Of a stretch of DNA of 64,000 bases, positions 29,938-38,549 are shown piece by piece; within the stretch, counting starts at the first letter, position 1; each line of letters begins with the position of its first letter. A program made the position numbers and the translations under genes. Source of the stretch: Arthrobacter sp. B3I4 (GTDB lineage Bacteria > Actinomycetota > Actinomycetes > Actinomycetales > Micrococcaceae); contig NZ_JAUSYK010000001.1 of assembly GCF_030816855.1 (NCBI RefSeq), positions 744,001-808,000 on the forward strand, read 5' to 3'. The notes below the pieces were generated by a model. The model searched no databases, was not told the DNA's origin, and saw nothing but the letters and a program-made list of their open reading frames with translations.

Positions 29938-30495
29938 TCAGCTGTGCTCGGGCAGGACTTCCCGTGCGAGGTCCGCGATCCGGCGCTCATTGGGGAAGGA
30001 GAGCCGGCGGGCCAGTTCGTGAAGCGGGACCCAGGCAACGTCGACGGCCTCCTGGTCCGGGTCATTCTCAATCGTCAGTTCCCCACCCGTGGCCTGCAAC
30101 AGATAGTGGTGCACCGTCTTGTGTACCCGGTGCCCACTGACCGTGAACCAGTAGTCAATGCTCCCGAGCGGCGCCAGGATCTTGCCCTCAATTCCGGTTT
30201 CCTCGGCGATTTCGCGCACCGCGGCTTCTTCGTTGCTTTCGTTCCCCTCCGGGTGGCCCTTCGGCAGGCACCACTCGAGGCGCCCGCCGCGGTTGAGGCG
30301 GGCAATGATCGCAACCCGCAATTCGGCGTCGGATGTGTCCACGACGACCCCGCCGGCGGAGATTTCCTCGACGGTCGGCAGCGAAGCCTGTCCCAAATGC
30401 TGGGCTGGCGCGACGTTGGCACCGATTGCCGATGGCAACGGTGCGTTTGTCCTCCTGCCGGGAGCGCTCGGTACGGGATGGGCCATAAAGTCCAC
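29938..30495 (-). CDS. NUDIX hydrolase
   Basis: A pyrophosphohydrolase of 185 residues. The Nudix box is complete: G80-x5-E86-x7-R94-E95-I96-A97-E98-E99-T100-G101-I102. The fold begins at SAGGVVVDTSDAELRVAIIARL, and the substrate side contains RLEWCLPKGHPEG. The first 42 residues are probably disordered, and the true start may be ATG at the fourth codon. It lies upstream of murJ on the same strand and diverges from cca. NUDIX genes are common at this spot in actinobacteria; the substrate is not known from sequence. Confidence 0.93.
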   Translation of the reverse strand: MDFMAHPVPSAPGRRTNAPLPSAIGANVAPAQHLGQASLPTVEEISAGGVVVDTSDAELRVAIIARLNRGGRLEWCLPKGHPEGNESNEEAAVREIAEETGIEGKILAPLGSIDYWFTVSGHRVHKTVHHYLLQATGGELTIENDPDQEAVDVAWVPLHELARRLSFPNERRIADLAREVLPEHS

Positions 30496-30655
30496 TCTAA
30501 CTACTCTTGCCCGGACTTGATGACCTAAACAAGGCGCGAAAGTGGCTGGCAGGGAAACGGAATCGGCGTCGTGGCTCTCCTGAGCACGGACTGCAGCGGA
30601 TGGCCGACCGTCCCGGTGTGGTGCTGGCGAGGATTTCTGACAAGCTTAAGAGACT

Positions 30656-32128
30656 ATGGCGCACGCACATCACCAAACTGATTCTTCCACCATCGATTTT
30701 CAGGTAGACCCGGTGGTCCTCGAGCTTGGGCAGCGCTTTGTCGACGCCGGACACGAACTTTCCCTCGTGGGAGGGCCGGTGCGCGACCTCTTCCTGTGCC
30801 GGGTGTCGCCGGACCTGGACTTCACCACTGATGCCACCCCGGATGAGACAGTGGCGTTGATCAAAAAGTGGGCCGACACCTATTGGGAGATCGGACGCGC
30901 CTTCGGAACTATCGGGATGCGCAAGGCCGGGTTCCAGATCGAAATCACCACCTACCGCGCCGAGGCTTACGATCCGGAGTCACGAAAGCCAGTCGTGGCG
31001 TTCGGGTCGTCCCTTACAGATGACCTGCTGCGGCGGGATTTCACGATCAACGCGATGGCCCTGCGGCTGCCGGGGATGGAACTGGTGGACCCGTTCGGCG
31101 GCGTCCGGGATCTGCATTCCTCGACCCTGGCGACTCCCGGTTCTCCGGAAGACTCCTTCTCCGATGACCCGCTGCGGATGATGCGCGCCGCCCGCTTCGC
31201 TGCCCAGCTCGGGGTGGCCGTGCATCCGGAAGTGCGTGCGGCCATGACGACGATGGCTGAGCGGATCAAGATCATTTCCGCGGAGCGGGTCCGTGACGAG
31301 CTGGTGAAGCTGATCAGTGCCGCCCGGCCCCGGACCGGCGTCGACCTGCTGGTCGAGACGGGGCTGGCTGAGTTTGTGCTTCCCGAGGTGTCGGCCTTGC
31401 GCCTGGAGTCCGATGAGCACCATCGTCACAAAGACGTCTACCAGCACTCGCTTCAGGTCCTGGAGCAGGCGGCGGCACTCGAATCGGCTGCCGACGGACC
31501 TGTTCCCGGCCCTGATTTCGTGCTTCGCTTCGCTGCCCTGATGCACGACGTCGGCAAGCCGGCCACGCGCCGCTTCGAGCCGGGCGGTGCGGTCAGCTTC
31601 CGGCACCACGACATGGTCGGGGCCAAGCTGACTTCCAAGCGGATGAAAGCCCTCCGGTTTGATAATGACACTACAAAAGCCGTGGCACGCCTTGTGGAAC
31701 TTCACATGCGCTTCTACGGGTACGGCGAAGCCGGCTGGAGCGACTCCGCGGTCCGCCGCTATGTCACCGACGCCGGCCCGCTGCTGGAGCGCCTGCACCG
31801 GTTGACCCGCTCGGACGTGACCACCCGCAACCAGCGCAAGGCTGACAGGCTCGCCTTCGCCTATGACGACCTTGAGACGAGGATTGCCGCGTTGCGGGAG
31901 CAGGAATCCCTCGACGCCGTCCGTCCCGATCTTGACGGCGGCCGGATCATGGCCTTGCTGGGTCTCAAGCCCGGGCCGGTCGTGGGCCGGGCCTACAAAT
32001 TCCTGCTGGAAGAGCGGATGGAGCACGGCCCCCTGGAGCCTGCCGTGGCCGAAGCCAAGCTTCAGGAGTGGTGGGCGGCGCAGCCGGAAGCTGCCGCCGT
32101 CGACGTTTCCCCTACAGAGGAGTCCTAA
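30656..32128 (+). CDS. cca: CCA tRNA nucleotidyltransferase
   Basis: Adds or repairs the 3' CCA of tRNAs without a template. The class II head domain has LVGGPVRDLFL (37-47) and the metal-binding DLD at 53-55, then RRDFTINAMA and the nucleotide-binding region. The neck and body follow with an HD-type domain (LMHDVGK and HRHKDVYQHSLQVLEQA). Length is 490 residues. The tRNA-Ile in this window lacks an encoded CCA and would be a substrate. The stop is directly adjacent to the GTG of the phosphatase gene, so the two are coupled. Confidence 0.96.
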   Translation: MAHAHHQTDSSTIDFQVDPVVLELGQRFVDAGHELSLVGGPVRDLFLCRVSPDLDFTTDATPDETVALIKKWADTYWEIGRAFGTIGMRKAGFQIEITTYRAEAYDPESRKPVVAFGSSLTDDLLRRDFTINAMALRLPGMELVDPFGGVRDLHSSTLATPGSPEDSFSDDPLRMMRAARFAAQLGVAVHPEVRAAMTTMAERIKIISAERVRDELVKLISAARPRTGVDLLVETGLAEFVLPEVSALRLESDEHHRHKDVYQHSLQVLEQAAALESAADGPVPGPDFVLRFAALMHDVGKPATRRFEPGGAVSFRHHDMVGAKLTSKRMKALRFDNDTTKAVARLVELHMRFYGYGEAGWSDSAVRRYVTDAGPLLERLHRLTRSDVTTRNQRKADRLAFAYDDLETRIAALREQESLDAVRPDLDGGRIMALLGLKPGPVVGRAYKFLLEERMEHGPLEPAVAEAKLQEWWAAQPEAAAVDVSPTEES

Positions 32129-32713
32129 GTGAACGCACCTTCCAATACTCCACGCCCGCAGCTCTGGATCCTGCGCCACGGCGAAACGGAATGGTCCAAA
32201 AGCGGGCAGTACACGGGCCTTACTGACCTCCCCCTCACCGTGGAAGGTGAGCAGCAGGCGGTGGAAGCGCGGAAAGTGCTCGACACCGTCGACTTCGACC
32301 TTGTGCTGACTTCCCCCCTCCGCCGTGCCCGCCGCACCGCGGAGCTGGCCGGCTTCCCGGATGCCCGGATGGAACCACTGGCGGTGGAATGGGATTACGG
32401 CGACTACGAGGGCATCAGTTCCGACCTCATCCGCAAGGACAATCCTGACTACCTGATCTGGACGCATGGCGTGCCGAACGGCGAAGACCTGGACGATGTC
32501 GCCGCCCGGGCCGACAAAATCGTGGCCCGCGTATTGGAGTCCGGTCTGGACAACGTTCTCATCGTGGCGCACGGCCATTTCTCACGCATCCTCACCGCGC
32601 GCTGGCTGGGGCTTGATGCCCATCAAGGCCGGCACTTTGTCCTGGGCACCGCCAAGGTTTGCACCCTCGGTTGGGACAAGAAGACCCCCGCTATCGTCCG
32701 CTGGGGACTCTGA
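32129..32713 (+). CDS. Histidine phosphatase family protein
   Basis: A 194-residue member of the phosphoglycerate-mutase-like superfamily. The phosphorylated histidine is H17 in WILRHGETEWSKSGQYTG, the second catalytic histidine is in IVAHGHFSRIL, and LTSPLRRARRTAEL is the usual middle motif. The substrate cannot be assigned; members include sugar and nucleotide phosphatases. The GTG start immediately follows the cca stop with no gap, indicating translational coupling. Confidence 0.93.
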   Translation: MNAPSNTPRPQLWILRHGETEWSKSGQYTGLTDLPLTVEGEQQAVEARKVLDTVDFDLVLTSPLRRARRTAELAGFPDARMEPLAVEWDYGDYEGISSDLIRKDNPDYLIWTHGVPNGEDLDDVAARADKIVARVLESGLDNVLIVAHGHFSRILTARWLGLDAHQGRHFVLGTAKVCTLGWDKKTPAIVRWGL

Positions 32714-32793
32714 ATTACTCCAGACAAACGATTAGTTGAAGAAGTTTTCCTATTTTAGTAGGCAAACGCCGCCTTTAGGTGTATTTTTATTTC

Positions 32794-32820
32794 TGACCCC
32801 AGAGCGGCTCGCCGGGGTCA
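32794..32820 (+). promoter_or_regulatory. Leader hairpin upstream of a 29-residue ORF
   Basis: TGACCCC (32794-32800) and GGGGTCA (32814-32820) form a perfect 7-base inverted repeat enclosing 13 bases. It follows an A/T-rich stretch (about 32715-32792) that stands out from the GC-rich surroundings and may hold a promoter. No T-run follows on the plus strand, so a leader structure is more likely than a terminator. Confidence 0.4.
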
Positions 32821-32881
32821 CGGCGCACGTCACCCGGCCAGTGAGCCGGAGTCACGGCAGAACAGAAAAGGAGGTTGGGAA

Positions 32882-32971
32882 ATGATTACTTTGACTAGCG
32901 GATGGATGTTTACCGCCACCCCGGCCTCTGTCGCTGCCCGGCGCCCGAAACTCGGACTTTCTGCCTCCTAG
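32882..32971 (+). CDS. Short ORF (29 residues) with a strong ribosome-binding site
   Basis: ATG at 32882 follows AAAGGAGGT (32867-32875) with a seven-base spacing, among the best ribosome-binding sites in the window. The peptide reads MITLTSGWMFTATPASVAAR then RPKLGLSAS and ends in TAG. It has no recognisable domain and may be a leader peptide or small protein. It lies between the phosphatase gene and a second short ORF at 33399. Expression is inferred only from the ribosome-binding site and the structured leader. Confidence 0.5.
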   Translation: MITLTSGWMFTATPASVAARRPKLGLSAS

Positions 32972-33381
32972 CTCCGGCTCCACCGGCACTGCCCGGCCCT
33001 AGACATACGGCGCGTTGCGTCGGTCAGCCCTTGGGTTGGCCGACCCCTGCATTGGCCGTCCTGTCGCGCTGGCCGGTGCGGGCGGAATGTTCGCTCGGCG
33101 GAATCACCTAGCTTCGCAGTATCCCCCATAATTCCGAACCAGCTTCTTGTTGGGGTTTGCCGCGCCAGCCGGTGTGTGGATTTTCCCGTCGCCCTCTTGA
33201 AATCACCTAATAGCCCTGCGCTATTTCCTTGCCGAAAACTCTTTGAATTTCGAGGCCTTAATTGTCATGCCCAATTTCAAGTCGCCCTCCGATAAACCGG
33301 AATACGGTGCCGTGGCCGCTGCTGCCGCTCCCCGCCCCGGGCGCCAGTCAGCCGTCCACCCTCTTTTCCTGCAAGCCTTCC
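32972..33381. other. Gene-free stretch between two short ORFs
   Basis: About 410 bases with no convincing gene. A plus-strand frame enters from 33243 and joins the next short ORF in frame, but that earlier part has no visible ribosome-binding site. Nothing else is recognised here. Confidence 0.4.
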
Positions 33382-33395
33382 GAAAGGAGGTGATC
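33382..33395 (+). promoter_or_regulatory. Extended Shine-Dalgarno sequence
   Basis: GAAAGGAGGTGATC is complementary over 14 consecutive bases to the usual bacterial 16S rRNA 3' tail (GATCACCTCCTTTC). Normal sites match four to eight. GGAGG ends eight bases before ATG at 33399. Confidence 0.8.
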
Positions 33396-33398
33396 ATA

Positions 33399-33539
33399 AT
33401 GATGCGAAAACTGCACAACGTCCTGATCTTCGACGCCCGCCCGGTCCTCAAAGACCGGACGCAGTTCAACGCCCAGCTGCTGGAGCAGCGGCGTGAAGAT
33501 ATCTTCCTCGCCATGCACCAGATGGGACTTCTCCGCTGA
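33399..33539 (+). CDS. Small protein of 46 residues, unknown family
   Basis: Starts MMRKLHNVLIFDARPVLKDR and ends with QMGLLR after a charged, probably helical middle (QFNAQLLEQRREDIFLAMHQ). A 14-base Shine-Dalgarno match precedes the ATG with ideal spacing, which argues strongly that it is translated. No signal peptide or membrane segment is visible, so it is probably a cytoplasmic amphipathic-helix protein. I do not recognise the family. The glycosyltransferase gene starts 69 bases downstream on the same strand. A longer in-frame version from 33243 is less likely given the position of the ribosome-binding site. Confidence 0.65.
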   Translation: MMRKLHNVLIFDARPVLKDRTQFNAQLLEQRREDIFLAMHQMGLLR

Positions 33540-33608
33540 TGAAGCGTACTTTCGGCGCCGGACCCCGACGCCCGTCGTCGGGGTCCGGCTGCCCGGTAAG
33601 CTCAAGGC

Positions 33609-35078
33609 ATGCAGGAGACAACGCCGCCGGACCACCGCACGCGGACCCGTCTGGTAGTCCCCAGCCGCAGCGACCTTTTGCTGCGGAACTTCACCGAAGT
33701 GATCGGCGGACCGCTGGGCCGCCGCACCGCTGCGGGCGTGGTCTCCCCCGGAGTCTTCACGGTAGAACGCGTCCTCGTCCTGCTCACGGTCCTGGCCGCC
33801 CTGTTGGCCGTCCTGGTGAAAGGCTACTGCCGCAGCAACGGCTGGGAATCCCCCACCCAGTTCTACGCAACGTGCTACTCGGACTTTCCGGAATTGTTCA
33901 GGAACCGGGGACTGGGGGACGGCGCCTTCCCCTTTGTCACCGCCGGCAGTTACTTCGAGTACCCGGTGATCATGGGCTTCATCGCCGGGGCCACCGCGCT
34001 GCTGGTGCCCGGCGGAGGGGTTAGTGATTCCCGCGTCCTCGCCTACTTCGACATCAACGCCACGTTAATTGCGGCCGCCTGGATCGTTACGGTGTTGGCC
34101 ACCGCCCGCACCGCTGGTCGTCGACAGTGGGATGCGGCCATGGTGGCCGTTGCACCCGGCATCGTCCTGGCCGGCTTCATCAACTGGGACATGTGGGCCG
34201 TCGGCCTGCTGGCGCTGGGCATGTACTTTTTCTCCCGGAACAAGCTGCTGCTCGCCGGCCTCTTCATCGGCTTAGGCACTGCAACCAAGCTTTACCCACT
34301 GCTGATTCTGGGCGCTGTTTTGTTGCTGGCCCTCCGCACCGGAAAGATCCGGGCCTTCCTCGTTACCGCGGGAGCGGCTGCGGCCACCTGGCTGGCGGTC
34401 AACCTCCCGGCAGCCACCCAGGATCCGGCCGGCTGGAAATACTTTTACCAGTTCACGCAGTCACGTCCGGCGGGTTACAGCTCGCCCTGGTTCGGCTACA
34501 ACCTGGTGGCCGGACGCCTCGGTTGGAAACCACTGGGCGCCGAGGCCATCAACGCCCTGGCTTTGAACGCCTTCCTGGCCGCGTGCGTCCTGATCGCGGT
34601 TCTGGCCCTCGCCTCGCCGCGCAGGCCCCGGTTCGCCCAGCTGGTGTTCCTAATTGTGGCGGCGTTCATCCTCACCAACAAGGTCTACTCGCCGCAGTTC
34701 GTGATCTGGCTGGTCCCGTTGCTGGCCCTGGCCCGGCCCAAGTGGCGGGACTTCCTGGTCTGGCAGGCAGTCGAGGGGCTGCACTGGGCTGCCGTGTGGA
34801 TGTATCTGGGCCAAGTGACCAGCGGGGGACCCACGCAGCACAACATCGATATGCCGTATTACGTCCTTGCCGTCCTGGCGCATATGGTCGCAACCGGCTA
34901 CCTGATGGTGCGGGTGGCCTGGGACATCTGGGACCCGCACTACGACGTCGTCCGCCGTTACGAGGTGGACGATCCCCACGGCGGCCCGTTCAACCGCGCC
35001 CCGGACTGGCTCCGCCTGGACATCCGGCGTCCAGCCCGGTCCGTCCTGCCATGGCGGAAACCCCGAGTGGAGGCCTGA
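33609..35078 (+). CDS. GT87-type polyprenol-dependent glycosyltransferase
   Basis: A 489-residue polytopic protein of the DUF2029/GT87 kind. After 50 soluble residues, membrane segments alternate with short loops. The first external loop is large and contains ESPTQFYATCYSDFPELFRNRGL and PVIMGFIAG, the usual location of active-site acids. Later segments contain LFIGLGTATKLYPLLILGAVLLLAL and NKVYSPQFVIWLVPLLALARP. GT87 mannosyltransferases in actinobacteria use polyprenyl-phosphate-mannose to extend lipoglycans or glycans; the acceptor here is unknown. The stop is five bases before the next gene. Confidence 0.85.
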   Translation: MQETTPPDHRTRTRLVVPSRSDLLLRNFTEVIGGPLGRRTAAGVVSPGVFTVERVLVLLTVLAALLAVLVKGYCRSNGWESPTQFYATCYSDFPELFRNRGLGDGAFPFVTAGSYFEYPVIMGFIAGATALLVPGGGVSDSRVLAYFDINATLIAAAWIVTVLATARTAGRRQWDAAMVAVAPGIVLAGFINWDMWAVGLLALGMYFFSRNKLLLAGLFIGLGTATKLYPLLILGAVLLLALRTGKIRAFLVTAGAAAATWLAVNLPAATQDPAGWKYFYQFTQSRPAGYSSPWFGYNLVAGRLGWKPLGAEAINALALNAFLAACVLIAVLALASPRRPRFAQLVFLIVAAFILTNKVYSPQFVIWLVPLLALARPKWRDFLVWQAVEGLHWAAVWMYLGQVTSGGPTQHNIDMPYYVLAVLAHMVATGYLMVRVAWDIWDPHYDVVRRYEVDDPHGGPFNRAPDWLRLDIRRPARSVLPWRKPRVEA

Positions 35079-35083
35079 TTTGT

Positions 35084-36523
35084 ATGCCTGATGTCGCAGT
35101 AGTAGGTTCCGGCCCCAACGGGCTCGCAGCAGCGGTGACGATGGCGCGTGCCGGCCTTGCGGTGCACGTCTACGAAACGGCCGACTCGGCGGGCGGCGGC
35201 CTCCGGACCTCGGAACTGATCGAGCCTGGATATCTCCACGACGTGTGCTCGGCGGTCCACCCGATGGCACTCGCTTCCCCGTTCTTCCGCGACTTCCAGC
35301 TGTCCCGCCGGGTCCGGCTGCAGGTGCCTGAGCTTTCCCACGGTGTGCCCTTGGACGGCGGCCGTGCTGCCCTGGGGTACCGCTCCCTTGACCGCACCGC
35401 AGCTGCCCTGGGCCGTGACGGTGAGGCCTACCGGCGACTGATGCAGCCTTTGGTCGACCGGGTGGAGGGCGTGGCGGACGTGGCTCTAAACCAGTTGTTC
35501 CGCATCCCCCGGCAACCGTTTGCGGCTGCCGTGTTCGGCCTGCGCACCCTTGAACAGGGGTCCCCTTTGTGGGACATAAGGTTCCGTGAAGAGCTGGCTC
35601 CGGCCCTGCTCACCGGCGTGGCCGCGCACGCCGTCGCACCCCTGCCGACACTGCCCGCGGCAGGCGCCGGACTGCTGCTCGGGGCGCTCGGGCATGCTGG
35701 CGGCTGGCCGATACCGATCGGCGGATCCGCGGCAATCGCCGGGGCGATGGTGGCGGACATCGAAGCCCATGGCGGTGTGGTCGAGACCGGGACGCGGATT
35801 GGATCCCTGGCTGAGTTGCCGGCGGTTCGCGCGACCCTGCTGGACGTCGCTCCGACGGGTCTGCTGCGGATCGCGGACGGTCGGCTTCCGCCGGGGTACC
35901 GCCGGGCGCTCGAGTCCTTCGGTTTCGGCAATGCCGCCTGCAAGGTCGACTTCATCCTCTCCGGCCCGGTGCCTTGGGCCGCTCCTGAACTCGCGGACGC
36001 CGGTACCATCCACGTCGGCGGCACCCGGGCCGAAACCGCCGAGGCGGAACACCTGGTGGCTGCGGGCCGGCACCCCGAGAGGCCCTACGTGCTCGTCTCA
36101 CAGCCTTCCCGGTTCGATCCGGGCCGCGCCCCCGCCGGCCGGTGCATCCTCTGGACCTACTGCCACGTCCCGGCCGGCTCCACCGTGGACATGGGCGACG
36201 CGGTGATGGACCAACTGGAACGCTTTGCGCCCGGCTTCCGGGACCTGGTGACCGGGGTCAAGGTGACGACGGCGGCGGAACTGGCGGCCTACAACGAGAA
36301 CTACGTGGGTGGCGACTTCGGTGCCGGGGCGATGGACCTGCGCGGCCTGATCCGGCGGCCCGTCCTCAGTCCCGTGCCTTGGCGGACCCCCTTGTCCGGC
36401 GTGTATCTCTGCTCCTCATCCACACCGCCCGGGCCAGGGGTGACCGGGATGCCCGGATTCCACGCCGCGAGATATGCCTTGAAGGACATGTTTGGAATGC
36501 GGGTCCCGGACCTGGGCATCTAA
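35084..36523 (+). CDS. FAD-dependent oxidoreductase, phytoene-desaturase-like
   Basis: A 479-residue flavoprotein. The N-terminal dinucleotide-binding motif is DVAVVGSGPNGLAAAVTMARAGLAVHVYE, followed by the GGGLRT loop. The C-terminus has the FAD-contact motif YLCSSSTPPGPGVTGMPGFHAARYAL. This is the phytoene dehydrogenase/amine oxidase-like family that includes desaturases and isomerases; no carotenoid genes are nearby and the substrate is unknown. ATG at 35084 is chosen because the Rossmann motif starts at once; the frame stays open far upstream over the glycosyltransferase gene but that part is a shadow. Its stop overlaps the stop of the convergent ABC gene (CTAA). Confidence 0.88.
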   Translation: MPDVAVVGSGPNGLAAAVTMARAGLAVHVYETADSAGGGLRTSELIEPGYLHDVCSAVHPMALASPFFRDFQLSRRVRLQVPELSHGVPLDGGRAALGYRSLDRTAAALGRDGEAYRRLMQPLVDRVEGVADVALNQLFRIPRQPFAAAVFGLRTLEQGSPLWDIRFREELAPALLTGVAAHAVAPLPTLPAAGAGLLLGALGHAGGWPIPIGGSAAIAGAMVADIEAHGGVVETGTRIGSLAELPAVRATLLDVAPTGLLRIADGRLPPGYRRALESFGFGNAACKVDFILSGPVPWAAPELADAGTIHVGGTRAETAEAEHLVAAGRHPERPYVLVSQPSRFDPGRAPAGRCILWTYCHVPAGSTVDMGDAVMDQLERFAPGFRDLVTGVKVTTAAELAAYNENYVGGDFGAGAMDLRGLIRRPVLSPVPWRTPLSGVYLCSSSTPPGPGVTGMPGFHAARYALKDMFGMRVPDLGI

Positions 36524-37218
36524 CGGGCTGCTGAGAGGACTTCCGCGGCGGAAAGGCGGCCGTCCCGCATGGTTGCCACGGCGTCGGTATAGGAAACGAG
36601 CCCGATGTCGTGCGTCACCATGAGGGTAGCCACGGTGAACTCATCCGTCACCTGCCGCAGCAGCCGCACTATCTCCTCGCTCCGCTCCTGATCCAGCGCC
36701 GCCGTGGGTTCATCGACCAGCAGCACCGCCGGATCCGCCATCAAAGCGCGCGCGATGTTCACCCGCTGGCGTTGGCCGCCGGAGAGCTGGTGCGGCCGCT
36801 TGTTCAGCACCGAATCAAGACCGACTCTCCCCAGGAGCCCGGTCGCCTTCTGCTTGGCCTCGCTGACCGGCTCCCCCCGCAGGTGTGCCGCGATGACCAG
36901 TTGCTCGGTGGCGGTAAGCGCCGGCAGCAGGTTCGGCTGTTGGAAGATGATGCCGATCCCGTCCCGCCGCAGCGCCGTCCGCCCCGCCTCCGGGATTGTG
37001 GCCGCATTTTGGCCAGCCACCCAGACGGACCCGGAGGTAGGCTGGACCAGCGTTGCCGCGACGGCCAGCAGCGAGGACTTTCCGGAACCGGACGGCCCCA
37101 CCAGGGAGAGGAAATCACCGCGGCGGAGTTCCAGGGAGACATCGTCGAGTGCCCTCAGGGTTCCCTCGCCATCCGGGTACTCCAGGGTGACATTGCTGAG
37201 CTTAAGGGAGACGTCCAT
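36520..37218 (-). CDS. ABC transporter ATP-binding protein, MacB/LolD type
   Basis: A 232-residue ABC ATPase. Walker A is GPSGSGKSS, the Q-loop follows in FQQPNLLPALTATEQL, the signature LSGGQRQRVNIARAL, and Walker B LLVDEPTAALD. The type pairs with FtsX/MacB-like permeases, and the permease gene lies 53 bases upstream on the same strand. Together they form a small exporter or envelope-stress system next to a divergent two-component system, a common pairing for antimicrobial-peptide defence; that role is inference. Confidence 0.93.
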   Translation of the reverse strand: MDVSLKLSNVTLEYPDGEGTLRALDDVSLELRRGDFLSLVGPSGSGKSSLLAVAATLVQPTSGSVWVAGQNAATIPEAGRTALRRDGIGIIFQQPNLLPALTATEQLVIAAHLRGEPVSEAKQKATGLLGRVGLDSVLNKRPHQLSGGQRQRVNIARALMADPAVLLVDEPTAALDQERSEEIVRLLRQVTDEFTVATLMVTHDIGLVSYTDAVATMRDGRLSAAEVLSAAR

Positions 37219-37271
37219 AGATATGCCTTTCAGAGAATGTTTTGGTGTGAAGTGCCTGCTGACGTGACGGG

Positions 37272-38363
37272 TCAGTTACCGCCGAGGGCCAGCAGCGGAT
37301 CGACGCGCGTGATGCCCCGGATCGCCAGCGCCGCTCCGGCCAGGCCGAGGACGACGATTCCGGTAACGGGCAGCAACGTGGTCAGTGGGGTGATGAGGAA
37401 CGGCGCGGCCTGGGAGGCCGGGATTCCGGCCAGCACACCGGCGGCTCCGCCCGCGGCGGCCCCAGCGACCAGGACCACAGCCGCCTGCACCAGGGCGTCC
37501 TTAAGCACGTAAGCCGATGAACCGCCCATGGCTTTCAACACCGCGATGTCCCGGGTGCGTTGCACGGTCCAGACGGTCAGGAACGCAACGATGACGAGCG
37601 CGGAAATTCCGTAAAGAAAGGCCTGCATCAGCAACAACGAACCGTTTTCACTGCGGTAGGAGCCAAGGGCCTGGAAGGATCCTTCACGGGTGGTGCTGAC
37701 CGTGCCGGCAGCTTTGTTCGCCGCCGCGACGTCGACACTGCCGTCGAAACTGACCGCGAGCACGGTCGCGATCGCATCCGTTCCCGCAAGGTGGGCCAAC
37801 CGGCGCCAGTCCCCCACTGTGGTCCACACGACGCCGGTGTGCGAGTACCACTGCTCGGGAACGACAGCCGATACCGCCAATTCCGTACCGCCCACCGACA
37901 CGCGGCTGCCGACAGAGAGCTGGAGTTCCTTGGCGAGCTCGGCACCGACCACCACCGTGCCCTCTGCCGTGGGGGCAGGAGCGACGCCGGAACCCGCCGC
38001 CACGCCGAACACCGCCACATTGGCGGTTCCGGCGGGAACACCGCCGGCTTCGAGGGCCTGCAGGCGGCCCTGGCTGATGCCCAGCGGTTCTGCCCGGCTG
38101 ACGCCGTCACGGCCGGACCAATCGGCCAGCTGTTCCCGGGTCACCTCAGATTCCGTGAATGATGCCTTGGGGCTGCCGCCGGCTGGCGCGCCGAACACGA
38201 CTTGATCGGCGGGAAGGTCCGCTAGGGCGGACGTTGACTGGTTGCCGAGTCCTGCGGTGAGCCCGGAGAGCATCACGAGCAGCAGCGTAATGAGCGCGAC
38301 CACGCTTCCCATCAGGGCGAAGCGGCCCTTGGCGAAGCGGATGTCACGGATGGCGAGAAACAT
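37272..38363 (-). CDS. ABC transporter permease, FtsX/MacB family
   Basis: A 363-residue permease with the FtsX layout: one N-terminal membrane segment (FALMGSVVALITLLLVMLSGLTAGL), an extracytoplasmic MacB-type domain of about 190 residues (about 45-235), and three C-terminal segments (ISALVIVAFLTVWTVQ, ALVQAAVVLVAGAAAGGAAGV, LLPVTGIVVLGLAGAALAI). It partners with the ATPase encoded just downstream. It diverges from the histidine kinase gene across a 186-base spacer with two inverted repeats, so kinase and transporter may be co-regulated. Confidence 0.92.
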   Translation of the reverse strand: MFLAIRDIRFAKGRFALMGSVVALITLLLVMLSGLTAGLGNQSTSALADLPADQVVFGAPAGGSPKASFTESEVTREQLADWSGRDGVSRAEPLGISQGRLQALEAGGVPAGTANVAVFGVAAGSGVAPAPTAEGTVVVGAELAKELQLSVGSRVSVGGTELAVSAVVPEQWYSHTGVVWTTVGDWRRLAHLAGTDAIATVLAVSFDGSVDVAAANKAAGTVSTTREGSFQALGSYRSENGSLLLMQAFLYGISALVIVAFLTVWTVQRTRDIAVLKAMGGSSAYVLKDALVQAAVVLVAGAAAGGAAGVLAGIPASQAAPFLITPLTTLLPVTGIVVLGLAGAALAIRGITRVDPLLALGGN

Positions 38364-38429
38364 GGGTGTCCTTTGTCTGGGAATTTGACCTCCCTTTCAC
38401 TCTGGCGGGGTGCGGCAGCCGTTCCATCA

Positions 38430-38491
38430 GGCAGACGGATAGTCTGCCGCGGCGGTGCGGTTGAGGCGCCCGTCAATCAAAAGGTTGATTG
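38430..38491. promoter_or_regulatory. Two inverted repeats in the permease-kinase divergent spacer
   Basis: GGCAGAC-GGATA-GTCTGCC (38430-38448) and CAATCAA-AAGG-TTGATTG (38474-38491) are both perfect 7-base inverted repeats. They lie between the divergently transcribed ABC permease and sensor kinase, a natural place for operators. The adjacent response regulator is a LuxR/NarL type that usually binds inverted repeats. Confidence 0.5.
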
Positions 38492-38549
38492 TGGCCGCAG
38501 GTGGGCGGATCCCAGCCCTGGGGCGGAGGTCCGGCATTAGGCTGAGACC

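Noticed and set aside
34127..35083. N-terminal extension of the oxidoreductase frame over the glycosyltransferase gene
   Set aside because: The frame is open but Arg/Pro/Gly-rich and overlaps the GT87 gene. The oxidoreductase Rossmann motif begins at the ATG at 35084.
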